Assembly (NCBI RefSeq): GCF_001929375.1
Contig: NZ_MSGO01000038.1
Location: 12,220-76,219 of the forward strand
Direction: 5' to 3'
Origin: Actinomyces oris
GTDB lineage: Bacteria; Actinomycetota; Actinomycetes; Actinomycetales; Actinomycetaceae
DNA length: 64,000 nt
The notes under the pieces were generated by a model. That model was given only the letters and a program-made list of their open reading frames with translations. It was not told where the DNA came from and did no database searches. A program made the position numbers and the translations under genes. Within the stretch, counting starts at the first letter, position 1; each line of letters opens with the position of its first letter. This document shows positions 1 through 6,855 of this stretch, piece by piece.

Positions 1-1873
1 CAACCGCCGCAAGCTGGACATCATCATCGTCGGCTCCGGCCTGGCGGGCGGCGCCGCGGCCGCCTCCCTGGGCGAGCAGGGCTACAACGTCAAGGTCTTC
101 TTCTACCAGGACTCGGCCCGCCGCGCGCACTCCATCGCCGCCCAGGGCGGTATCAACGCCGCGAAGAACTACCGCAACGACGGGGACTCCGTCTACCGGC
201 TCTTCTACGACACGGTCAAGGGCGGTGACTACCGCGCCCGCGAGGACAACGTCTACCGCCTGGCGGAGGTCAGCGCCAACATCATCGACCAGTGCGTGGC
301 CCAGGGCGTCCCCTTCGCCCGCGAGTACGGCGGCCTGCTGGACAACCGCTCCTTCGGCGGTGTGCAGGTCTCCCGCACCTTCTACGCCCGCGGCCAGACC
401 GGTCAGCAGCTCCTCATCGGCGCCTACCAGGCCCTCGAGCGTCAGGTGCACGCCGGCACGGTCAAGGAGTTCCGTCGCCACGAGATGGTCGAGCTCATCA
501 TCGTCGACGGCCGTGCCCGCGGCATCGTCACCCGCGACATGGTCTCCGGGAAGATCGAGACCCACCTGGCCGACGCCGTCGTCCTGGCCAGCGGCGGCTA
601 CGGCAACGTGTTCTTCCTGTCCACCAACGCCATGGGCTGCAACACCACCGCCATCTGGCGGGCGCACCGCAAGGGCGCCTACTTCGCCAACCCCTGCTAC
701 ACGCAGATCCACCCCACCTGTATCCCGCAGTCCGGGGACTTCCAGTCCAAGCTCACCCTCATGAGTGAGTCCCTGCGCAACGACGGACGCATCTGGGTGC
801 CCAAGAAGGCCGAGGACTGCGACAAGGACCCGCGCGACATCCCCGAGGAGGCGCGCGACTACTACCTCGAGCGCATCTACCCGGCCTTCGGCAACCTCGT
901 GCCGCGTGACATCGCCTCCCGCCAGGCCAAGAACATGTGCGACGAGGGGCGCGGCGTGGGACCGGCCATCAAGGAGCGCGACGCCAACGGCAACGAGCGG
1001 ATGATGCGTCGCGGCGTCTACCTGGACTTCTCCGAGGCCATCAGCCGCCTGGGCAAGGACGCCGTCTCCGCCCGCTACGGCAACCTGTTCGAGATGTACC
1101 AGCGCATCACCGGGGACGACCCCTACGAGGTCCCCATGCGCATCTACCCCGCCGTGCACTACACCATGGGTGGCCTGTGGGTGGACTACGACCTGGAGTC
1201 CAACGTCCCGGGTCTCTACATCGCCGGAGAGGCCAACTTCTCCGACCACGGAGCCAACCGCCTGGGCGCCTCCGCCCTCATGCAGGGGCTGGCCGACGGC
1301 TACTTCGTCCTGCCCGACACCATGAATGACTACCTGGCGGACATGCTGCGCCTGGGCAAGGTCGACCCCAACGCCCCGGAGATCGCCGAGGCCAAGCGCT
1401 CCGTCGAGGAGCGCGTCGCCCGCCTCATGGCGCTGCGCGGCACCCGCAGCGTGGACGACTTCCACATGGCCCTGGGCCGCATCATGTGGGAGTACTGCGG
1501 AATGGAACGACGCGACGCCGGACTGCGCGACGCCATCGAGCAGATCCGGGCCCTCAAGGAGGAGTTCTGGCGCGACGCCCGCATCACGGGCCAGGCCGAC
1601 GAGCTCAACCAGGCCCTGGAGAAGGCCGGCCGACTGCTGGACTTCTTCGAGCTGGCCGAGCTCATGTGCATCGACGCCCTGCACCGGCGTGAGTCCTGCG
1701 GTGGCCACTTCCGGGCGGAGTCCCAGACTCCCGAGGGTGAGGCCATGCGGCACGACGACGAGTTCCTCTACGTCGCCGCCTGGGAGTGGGGCGGGGAGAA
1801 CCAGCCGCCGATCCTCCACAAGGAGGACCTCGTCTACAAGGACATCGAGCTCAAGCAGCGGAGTTACAAGTGA
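1..1873 (+). CDS. sdhA: Succinate dehydrogenase/fumarate reductase flavoprotein subunit (5' end outside window)
   Basis: Catalytic flavoprotein that oxidises succinate to fumarate (or the reverse) at the membrane with SdhB and a membrane anchor. The frame is open from base 2, so the start lies upstream. Visible are the Rossmann FAD motif [11 protein letters not shown] (bases 20-52), the [17 protein letters not shown] segment whose His (bases 128-130) is the expected covalent FAD site, the AVHYTMGG active-site loop near base 1150 and the [16 protein letters not shown] segment near base 1240. The long C-terminal helical region is typical of the SdhA type found in Actinobacteria and Wolinella-like enzymes. 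Its stop overlaps the sdhB start by four bases (GTGA), so the two are translationally coupled. The anchor gene sdhC is presumably just before the window. Only the missing 5' end is uncertain. Confidence 0.96.
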   Translation, partial: NRRKLDIIIVGSGLAGGAAAASLGEQGYNVKVFFYQDSARRAHSIAAQGGINAAKNYRNDGDSVYRLFYDTVKGGDYRAREDNVYRLAEVSANIIDQCVAQGVPFAREYGGLLDNRSFGGVQVSRTFYARGQTGQQLLIGAYQALERQVHAGTVKEFRRHEMVELIIVDGRARGIVTRDMVSGKIETHLADAVVLASGGYGNVFFLSTNAMGCNTTAIWRAHRKGAYFANPCYTQIHPTCIPQSGDFQSKLTLMSESLRNDGRIWVPKKAEDCDKDPRDIPEEARDYYLERIYPAFGNLVPRDIASRQAKNMCDEGRGVGPAIKERDANGNERMMRRGVYLDFSEAISRLGKDAVSARYGNLFEMYQRITGDDPYEVPMRIYPAVHYTMGGLWVDYDLESNVPGLYIAGEANFSDHGANRLGASALMQGLADGYFVLPDTMNDYLADMLRLGKVDPNAPEIAEAKRSVEERVARLMALRGTRSVDDFHMALGRIMWEYCGMERRDAGLRDAIEQIRALKEEFWRDARITGQADELNQALEKAGRLLDFFELAELMCIDALHRRESCGGHFRAESQTPEGEAMRHDDEFLYVAAWEWGGENQPPILHKEDLVYKDIELKQRSYK

Positions 1874-2640
1874 ACATCAAGCTCAAGATCTGGCGCCAGA
1901 AGAACCAGGACTCGAAGGGCCACTTCGAGGAGTACGCCATGAGCGGGATCGAGGAGCACATGAGCTTCCTCGAGGTCCTCGACCTGCTCAACGAGCAGCT
2001 CTTCGCCGAGGGCAAGGAGCCGGTGGCCTTCGACTCCGACTGCCGCGAGGGCATCTGCGGTCAGTGCGGTGTGGTCATCAACGGGCAGGCCCACGGGCCC
2101 ATCCGCTCCACCACCTGCCAGCTGCACATGCGCCACCTGGCGGAGGACCCCTCCTTCAAGGACGGCTCCACTATCACGATCGAACCGTGGCGCTCCACCG
2201 GCTTCCCGGTGCTGCGCGACCTCATCGTGGACCGCTCCGCCCTGGACCGCATCGTCCAGGCCGGCGGCTATATCTCGGTCAACACCGGTGGGGCCCCGGA
2301 GGCCCACTCGGTGCCCGTGCAGAAGGAGAAGGCCGACGCCGCCTTCGAGGCGGCCGCCTGCATCGGATGCGGCGCCTGCGTGGCGGCCTGCCCCAACGCC
2401 TCGGCGATGCTGTTCACCGGTGCGAAGATCTCGCACCTGGGTCTGCTGCCGCAGGGCCAGCCCGAGCGCCTCGCTCGTGTGGTGAGCATGCTCAACCAGC
2501 ACGACGCCGAGGGCTTCGGCGGCTGCACGAACATCGGCGAGTGCGCGGCCGTGTGCCCCAAGTCGGTTCCGCTCGAGGTCATCTCGCGCCTCAACCGGGA
2601 TCTCGGCCACGCCCTGTGGAAGGGCCAGCACGCCCACTGA
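1870..2640 (+). CDS. sdhB: Succinate dehydrogenase/fumarate reductase iron-sulfur subunit
   Basis: Iron-sulfur electron-transfer subunit (256 aa) linking the SdhA flavin to the quinone site. The GTG start is chosen because it overlaps the sdhA stop as GTGA and gives the usual SdhB N-terminus. The 2Fe-2S ligands are seen in [12 protein letters not shown] (C58, C63, C66) plus C83. The 4Fe-4S cluster is [12 protein letters not shown] (C164, C167, C170, C174). The third cluster uses C219, C225 and C229 in [14 protein letters not shown]. Length and cluster order match the family. The gene is followed at once by a strong hairpin (2661-2729) that also terminates the convergent gene. Confidence 0.96.
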   Translation: MNIKLKIWRQKNQDSKGHFEEYAMSGIEEHMSFLEVLDLLNEQLFAEGKEPVAFDSDCREGICGQCGVVINGQAHGPIRSTTCQLHMRHLAEDPSFKDGSTITIEPWRSTGFPVLRDLIVDRSALDRIVQAGGYISVNTGGAPEAHSVPVQKEKADAAFEAAACIGCGACVAACPNASAMLFTGAKISHLGLLPQGQPERLARVVSMLNQHDAEGFGGCTNIGECAAVCPKSVPLEVISRLNRDLGHALWKGQHAH

Positions 2641-2660
2641 TCCATCTGCCTCACTCAGTA

Positions 2661-2729
2661 CCGAGCCGGGCATTTCTCGCGTACCCCAACGGAATTTCTG
2701 TAGGGCTACGCGAGAAATGCCCGGCTCGG
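2661..2729. terminator. Perfect 23-bp hairpin between convergent genes, repeat copy 1
   Basis: Arms 2661-2683 and 2707-2729 are perfect reverse complements (ccgagccgggcatttctcgc... pattern) around a 23-base loop. The hairpin lies 20 bases after the sdhB stop and 7 bases after the stop of the minus-strand gene at 2737, so it can end transcripts from both sides. A diverged second copy sits at 3725-3786, which makes this a dispersed repeat as well as a terminator. Confidence 0.75.
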
Positions 2730-2736
2730 TGGGTTG

Positions 2737-3591
2737 TCACCAGCGCATGCCGGTGGGGTGGATGTCGTGGTGGGCGAGCTCGCGGCGGCGCTCGTTGAGG
2801 ACGGTGTCTTCGGCGTTCCTGCCGTAGCTGTTCTTGCGGTACTTGATGCGGCCGTCGAACTCGCCGACCACCCTGGTGGAGGGCCACAGGAAGTCGAGGC
2901 GGTAGGTGTGGTCGTCAATGTGGGTCTCGTGCTGGAGGTCGGGGCGGGGCAGGGTGGCCTGCCACATGCGTACGCGGGAGAGGGACTCGCCGGGGGACTC
3001 GGAGCGGGCGTCGGTCAGGTGTGTGGCGGTGCGGGCGCTGCGGATGCCGCGGGCTCCGGTGGCCAGGTGGTCGACGGCGTCGGTCAGCTCGGCGTGGGTG
3101 CACAGGCGGGCGGCCAGGGCGGCGTCCATGGCGCACACGCCCTGGGTGAGCCCGCCCCACCGGGCCAGGTCAACGACCGTGTCAGAGATGTTGGACACCA
3201 AGACTCCTCTGACCGTTTCCAGTGCGCCGAGCCCGGTTCTCTCCCGACGTTGCAGAAGAGCGGTGCTCGATCGATCCGTGCGACGCCCGAGGCACTGGAC
3301 CCGTCTCGGGATGCGGCCCACCAGGGGCAGCCCGAGCCACACGGCCGCCGACGCGCCGAGCAGGACCAGGTCCCCGCGGGCCTTGGCCAGTGCGGCCCGG
3401 ATGAGAGTCAGATGCCGCAGGTCCGGCCTGGCCGCGTTCCACTCCCGCTGCGGGGTATAGACACCAGGACCGATCCGGAACAGACCCGGCGCGGTGCACA
3501 AGTGGGAAGCCCCCGCCGCGACGGCGTCGGAGGACAGAAGGAGCGATGGCGCTCTGGAAGAGGCAAGTGCGGGGGTGATACCGGTGGTCAT
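2737..3591 (-). CDS. DUF559/AbiEi-like endonuclease-domain protein, C-terminally short
   Basis: Product of 284 aa from ATG 3591 (TTG/GTG-rich sequence upstream gives longer but less likely starts). The N-terminal half resembles AbiEi-type transcription-factor-like domains (ALLGASAAVWLGLPLVGRIP). The C-terminal half has the DUF559/Vsr-like nuclease core signature ESPGESLSRVRM followed by VVGEFDGRIKYRK. A homologue of the same architecture lies at 61972-62970. There, about 35 residues with the Trp/Asp-rich end follow the point where this protein stops (HPTGMRW then TGA). So this copy lacks the end of the nuclease fold and may be inactive. Function is not established for this actinobacterial family. 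A toxin-antitoxin or defence link is inference only. Confidence 0.6.
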   Translation of the reverse strand: MTTGITPALASSRAPSLLLSSDAVAAGASHLCTAPGLFRIGPGVYTPQREWNAARPDLRHLTLIRAALAKARGDLVLLGASAAVWLGLPLVGRIPRRVQCLGRRTDRSSTALLQRRERTGLGALETVRGVLVSNISDTVVDLARWGGLTQGVCAMDAALAARLCTHAELTDAVDHLATGARGIRSARTATHLTDARSESPGESLSRVRMWQATLPRPDLQHETHIDDHTYRLDFLWPSTRVVGEFDGRIKYRKNSYGRNAEDTVLNERRRELAHHDIHPTGMRW

Positions 3592-3724
3592 GCCTACCAG
3601 CGTGAGGGTTGAGCTCAAGACGTGAGAACTGGCATCAGATGCTTTGTGGACTGGCGGTGTCAAAACTTGGCTGTGGAAACCGGCGCGTACCAGAATCACG
3701 CCGCTCGGTGCCCAATCGCGAAGA

Positions 3725-3786
3725 GGGCATTTTTCGCGTACCCCAACAGAAATTCTGTAGGGCTGCGCGAAGAATGCCCGGCTCGG
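3725..3786. repeat. Diverged copy 2 of the hairpin repeat
   Basis: Imperfect hairpin with arms gggcatttttcgcg (from 3726) and cgcgaagaatgccc, one mismatch, and a near-palindromic loop acagaaattctgt. It shares the gggcattt..cgcgtaccccaac..aattctgtagggct..cgcga..tgcccggctcgg layout with 2661-2729. It begins directly after the ancestral stop (3789-3791) of the minus-strand HAD gene, so it probably acts as that gene's terminator. Confidence 0.7.
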
Positions 3787-3788
3787 CG

Positions 3789-4131
3789 CTAGTGGGTGGT
3801 GAAGTCCGCGATGCGGAGGTCACCAGGGCCAGAGGAACACCGACCTCGATGAGGGCGGTCACCAGAGCCGCAGCGCCGGGAATCTCCGCCATGCGTCCTG
3901 CGGTTTGCACGATCTCCTCACGTGCGAAGCGCTTGTAGATGGCGTCCTGCTCATCGGCCGTCAGCTCACTCATGCCGTAATCGCGGGCGAAGGAGCTCCA
4001 CATCGACTCCACGACCGCCGAGGAGTCCACGAGTGTGCCGTCCATGTCGCACAGGACTGCCTCGGTCCGGGCCAGAGGCACCGGCTCCTCAGTGGAGCTG
4101 CCCGATGACGACAGCAGTTGAACGGACACGG
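3789..4131 (-). pseudogene. HAD-family hydrolase with internal deletion and frameshift
   Basis: The N-terminal half of a HAD sugar-phosphatase-like protein is clear. It has motif I DMDGTLVDSS, a helical cap (FARDYGMSELTADEQDAIY) and motif II ALVTSAS. The frame then leaves homology. In the next frame the same bases read DLRIADFTTH followed by TAG at 3789-3791, which looks like the natural C-terminus of such a protein. Motifs III (Lys) and IV (GDxxxD) are absent. The sequence therefore looks like an internal deletion joined at the shared stretch gacctccgc. The upstream boundary (start near 4131, GTG/ATG choices) is approximate. It could still be translated as a short product reading on through the repeat to 3635, but it would lack most catalytic residues. 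Confidence 0.65.
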
Positions 4132-4220
4132 TGCCTCCTGAGACGAAGCCGACGGAAGAGTGAGGAAACACGGGCACGAGTGTGATTCAGGGTATCAACG
4201 AAGGAGGCAGCCAGGCTGGG

Positions 4221-4838
4221 CTATGCCCACACCCCGGAGGAGCCACGGCGGTGGGAACCGACCAGGTGGGTGTCGATGATCCCGATCGCCTCCATGAGGG
4301 CGTGCATCGTCGTCGGGCCGACGAAGCGGAAACCGCGGCGCTTGAGCTCGCGGGACAGGGATGCCGATTGCGGTGACCGTGTGGGGATGTCCGCGAGTCG
4401 GTGCGGTCGTGGGGTCGTCTCCGGCTGGTAGGACCACACGAGGCCCGCCAGGCCTACGTCGACGTCACCCGCCTCCCTGAGGCGCAGCGTCGCGCGGGCA
4501 TTGCCGATGGTGGCCAGGATCTTGGCCCGGTTGCGCACGATCGCGGCATCACCCAGCAGCCGGTCCACGTCCTCCTCCCCGAAGCCGGCCACCGCCTCCG
4601 GGACGAATCCGGCGAAGGCCTCACGGAAGGCCGGCCGCTTGCGCAGGATCGTCGCCCAGGACAGGCCCGACTGGAAGGCCTCAAGGCTCAGGCGCTCGAA
4701 GACGCCCCGCTCGTCGCGCACCGGCATGCCCCACTCGGTGTCGTAGTACTCGCGCAGCAACGGGTCGGTGGCCGCCCAGACCGGCCTGGCCAGGCCGTCG
4801 TCGCCCACCACCAGGTCCGGGTTATCGGGCTCCGTCAC
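4221..4838 (-). CDS. tag: DNA-3-methyladenine glycosylase I
   Basis: Base-excision repair enzyme that removes 3-methyladenine from alkylated DNA. The 205-aa product from GTG 4838 (preceded by gaggaggcactc, a good ribosome site) has the family block YYDTEWGMPV with the conserved Glu (E35), the LEAFQSGLSWATILRKR helix and the GFRFVGPTTMHALMEAIGIIDTH segment that lines the pocket. Three of the four zinc-snap ligands known from E. coli Tag look replaced: the N-terminal Cys by Pro/Val near P19, the first His by Y32 and the C-terminal Cys by Ser in THLVGSHRR. Overall identification is secure. Only the metal site is unusual. Confidence 0.93.
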   Translation of the reverse strand: MTEPDNPDLVVGDDGLARPVWAATDPLLREYYDTEWGMPVRDERGVFERLSLEAFQSGLSWATILRKRPAFREAFAGFVPEAVAGFGEEDVDRLLGDAAIVRNRAKILATIGNARATLRLREAGDVDVGLAGLVWSYQPETTPRPHRLADIPTRSPQSASLSRELKRRGFRFVGPTTMHALMEAIGIIDTHLVGSHRRGSSGVWA

Positions 4839-4983
4839 GAGTGCCTCCTCATCGGTGATGCGTCTCAGTCGCAGGGTCAGCATCGCGTCCCGGTCGACTC
4901 ATCCCAACGGTAGCGGTGACGGCGGCCTCGTGGCCCGTGCCGGCTTCACCCAGGCCTTGTGCGTCGCCTACGTCGGCAGACGA

Positions 4984-4989
4984 TAGGCT
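4984..4989 (+). promoter_or_regulatory. -10 box TAGGCT for a leaderless tsaD transcript
   Basis: TAGGCT lies six bases before the GTG start of tsaD, so transcription would begin at or beside the start codon. The same spacing recurs at many genes here. No convincing -35 box at 17 bases is seen. Confidence 0.5.
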
Positions 4990-4995
4990 GGGCCT

Positions 4996-6042
4996 GTGAG
5001 CGACCCCCTCATCCTCGGCATCGAGTCCACCTGCGACGAGACCGGCGTGGCCCTCGTGCGCGGCCGCGAGCTCCTCGCCGACGTCACCGCCACCTCCATG
5101 GACCAGTACGCGCGCTTCGGCGGCATCATTCCCGAGATCGCCTCACGCGCCCACCTGGAGTCCTTCCTGCCGACCCTCGACGCCGCGCTGGAGAAGGCCG
5201 GTGTCGACCTGGGCGAGGCCGACGCTATCGCCGTGTGCGCCGGTCCCGGACTCATCGGCTCCCTGACCGTCGGCATCTCCGCCGCCAAGGCGCTGGCCGC
5301 GAGCCTGAACCGGCCGATCTACGGCGTCAACCACGTCGTCGGCCACCTGGCGGTCGACGAGCTGGTCGACGGTCCCCTGCCGGAGCGCTTCGTCGGACTC
5401 ATCGTCTCCGGTGGCCACTCGAACCTGCTGAGCATCCGGGACATCGCCACCGACGTCGTCGAGCTCGGTGGCACTCTCGACGACGCCGCCGGTGAGGCCT
5501 TCGACAAGGTCGGCCGGCTCCTGGGCCTGCCCTACCCCGGTGGTCCGCACGTGGACCGGCTCTCCCAGGAGGGCGACCGAGGTGCCATCCGCTTCCCCAG
5601 GGGGCTGGCCGCGGGCAAGGACAAGGAGCGCCACCGCTACGACTTCTCCTTCTCCGGCCTCAAGACTGCCGTGGCCCGCTATGTGGAGTCCTTGGAGGAC
5701 TCCGGCCAGAAGGTGCCCAGTGCTGACGTCTGCGCCGCCTTCTCGGAGTCCGTCAACGATTCCCTGACGGCCAAGGCGGTCCAGGCCTGCCTGGACACCG
5801 GCTGCGACACGCTCGTCGTCGGGGGCGGCTACTCGGCCAACTCCCGCCTGCGATCCCTGGCCGCCGAGCGCTGCGAGGAGGCCGGCATCACCCTGCGCCT
5901 GCCGCCGCTGCGCTTCTGCACCGACAATGGCGCCCAGATCGCGGCCCTGGGGTCAGCGGCCGTGCGAGCCGGCGTCGCCCCCAGTCCCATGGACTTCGCC
6001 CCGGACTCGGGGATGCCGCTGGACGTCAGCGTCGCCCACTGA
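4996..6042 (+). CDS. tsaD: tRNA N6-adenosine threonylcarbamoyltransferase
   Basis: Transfers the threonylcarbamoyl group from TC-AMP to A37 of ANN-decoding tRNAs (t6A), working with TsaB and TsaE. The 348-aa product begins at GTG 4996. It has the Kae1/Qri7 family signatures GIESTCDETG, CAGPGLIGSLTVG, the metal-binding NHVVGH motif (H113 and H117), VSGGHSNLL, GEAFDKVGRLLGLPYPGG and the C-terminal TDNGAQIAALG. Length matches the family. The gene appears alone, with a -10 box directly in front. Its last 90 bases overlap the 3' end of the convergent TetR gene. tsaB and rimI, often adjacent, are not seen in the window. Confidence 0.97.
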   Translation: MSDPLILGIESTCDETGVALVRGRELLADVTATSMDQYARFGGIIPEIASRAHLESFLPTLDAALEKAGVDLGEADAIAVCAGPGLIGSLTVGISAAKALAASLNRPIYGVNHVVGHLAVDELVDGPLPERFVGLIVSGGHSNLLSIRDIATDVVELGGTLDDAAGEAFDKVGRLLGLPYPGGPHVDRLSQEGDRGAIRFPRGLAAGKDKERHRYDFSFSGLKTAVARYVESLEDSGQKVPSADVCAAFSESVNDSLTAKAVQACLDTGCDTLVVGGGYSANSRLRSLAAERCEEAGITLRLPPLRFCTDNGAQIAALGSAAVRAGVAPSPMDFAPDSGMPLDVSVAH

Positions 6043-6735
6043 CGTCCGCTTCCTTCCAGCGTCCGCTGCGTTCGGGGGCAGACCGGCGGCCACTCCCCGG
6101 ATGATGATCTCGATCTTGCGGTCCAGGCCGCCGCGCTCCAGCCAGCTCTCGTTGGGTGTCAGCGCCTCGGGCAGGGACGGCCTCCCGACGGCGCCCGCGA
6201 ACCGGCTGGTCTCCTCCAGCCCCGTGGGCCCGCCCTGCCCGGAGGGGGCCACCGGGGAGCGCATGACCTCGATCTGCGCGTGCGTGGAGATGACGGTGTC
6301 GCCGACGAAGTCCAGAACCACCCCGGCCTCCTCGACCCCCAGGCCGCCGTCGACCAGGACCTGGCACGCCTGAGCTACGGGTGCGGCGAAGAGCTGGTGG
6401 GCCCACGGCACCCCCATGATGACTCCGGCCAGGCCGGGGTAGCGCTCCAGCATGACCCAGATGGCCTCGGCGTGGGCCCGCACCGCATCGGGCCAGCGCC
6501 TCCCGGCTGCCGGGGCGTCGATCTCGGCGGCGATCCTCTCCAGGCAGGCGGCCAACAGGTCCTCACGTGAGGAGATCGTGCGGTACAGCCCGGAGACCGC
6601 CACGCCCAGGTGCTTGGCCACTGCCGTGAGCGTGAACTCCGCGATGCCGATCTCGAGGGCGGCATCGACGACGTCGTCACGCGAGAATCCGGGTCTTGGT
6701 CCGGTCGGTCGGCCCAGTCGCGTGCGTCGTGTCAT
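5953..6735 (-). CDS. TetR family transcriptional regulator
   Basis: DNA-binding repressor-type protein of 260 aa, divergent from the large ABC transporter gene at 6856 and therefore its likely regulator. The N-terminal helix-turn-helix (about residues 18-62) reads FSRDDVVDAALEIG then LTAVAKHLGVAVSGLYRTI. The rest is a helical ligand domain with no recognised specificity. The start ATG at 6735 lies six bases after TACGGT on the minus strand, consistent with a leaderless message. The last roughly 30 residues (low complexity, R/G-rich) are antisense to tsaD and may come from loss of an earlier stop. Candidate operators in the shared 120-base upstream region are listed separately. Confidence 0.85.
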   Translation of the reverse strand: MTRRTRLGRPTGPRPGFSRDDVVDAALEIGIAEFTLTAVAKHLGVAVSGLYRTISSREDLLAACLERIAAEIDAPAAGRRWPDAVRAHAEAIWVMLERYPGLAGVIMGVPWAHQLFAAPVAQACQVLVDGGLGVEEAGVVLDFVGDTVISTHAQIEVMRSPVAPSGQGGPTGLEETSRFAGAVGRPSLPEALTPNESWLERGGLDRKIEIIIRGVAAGLPPNAADAGRKRTSVGDADVQRHPRVRGEVHGTGGDAGSHGR

Positions 6736-6757
6736 GGCAGCACCGTAATGGGCCTTG

Positions 6758-6768
6758 GCAACTGTTGC
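6758..6768. promoter_or_regulatory. Palindrome gcaac-t-gttgc in TetR/ABC divergent region
   Basis: Five-base arms separated by one base, 23 bases from the TetR start codon. Possible autoregulatory site. The short arms make chance occurrence possible. Confidence 0.3.
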
Positions 6769-6788
6769 TCGCGGTTCCGCGACATGAG

Positions 6789-6802
6789 TAAGGTGGGCCT
6801 TA
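6789..6802. promoter_or_regulatory. Candidate iron box (DtxR/IdeR-like)
   Basis: TAAGGTGGGCCTTA is an inverted repeat with five-base arms. It matches 10 of 14 positions of the DtxR/IdeR core TTAGGTTAGCCTAA as I know it. It stands 54 bases before the start of the double ABC transporter gene. Iron control is inference from this match only. Confidence 0.35.
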
Positions 6803-6807
6803 TCGAG

Positions 6808-6826
6808 TTCTGAAAGTCATTCAGAA
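6808..6826. promoter_or_regulatory. Inverted repeat TTCTGAA-N5-TTCAGAA, probable TetR operator
   Basis: Perfect seven-base arms (6808-6814 and 6820-6826) 30 bases upstream of the ABC transporter start. Arm length and spacing suit a TetR dimer, and the divergent TetR gene is the obvious candidate to bind it. Confidence 0.55.
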
Positions 6827-6855
6827 TTAGGGTCGACGGAGGGGTGGGACACCTG

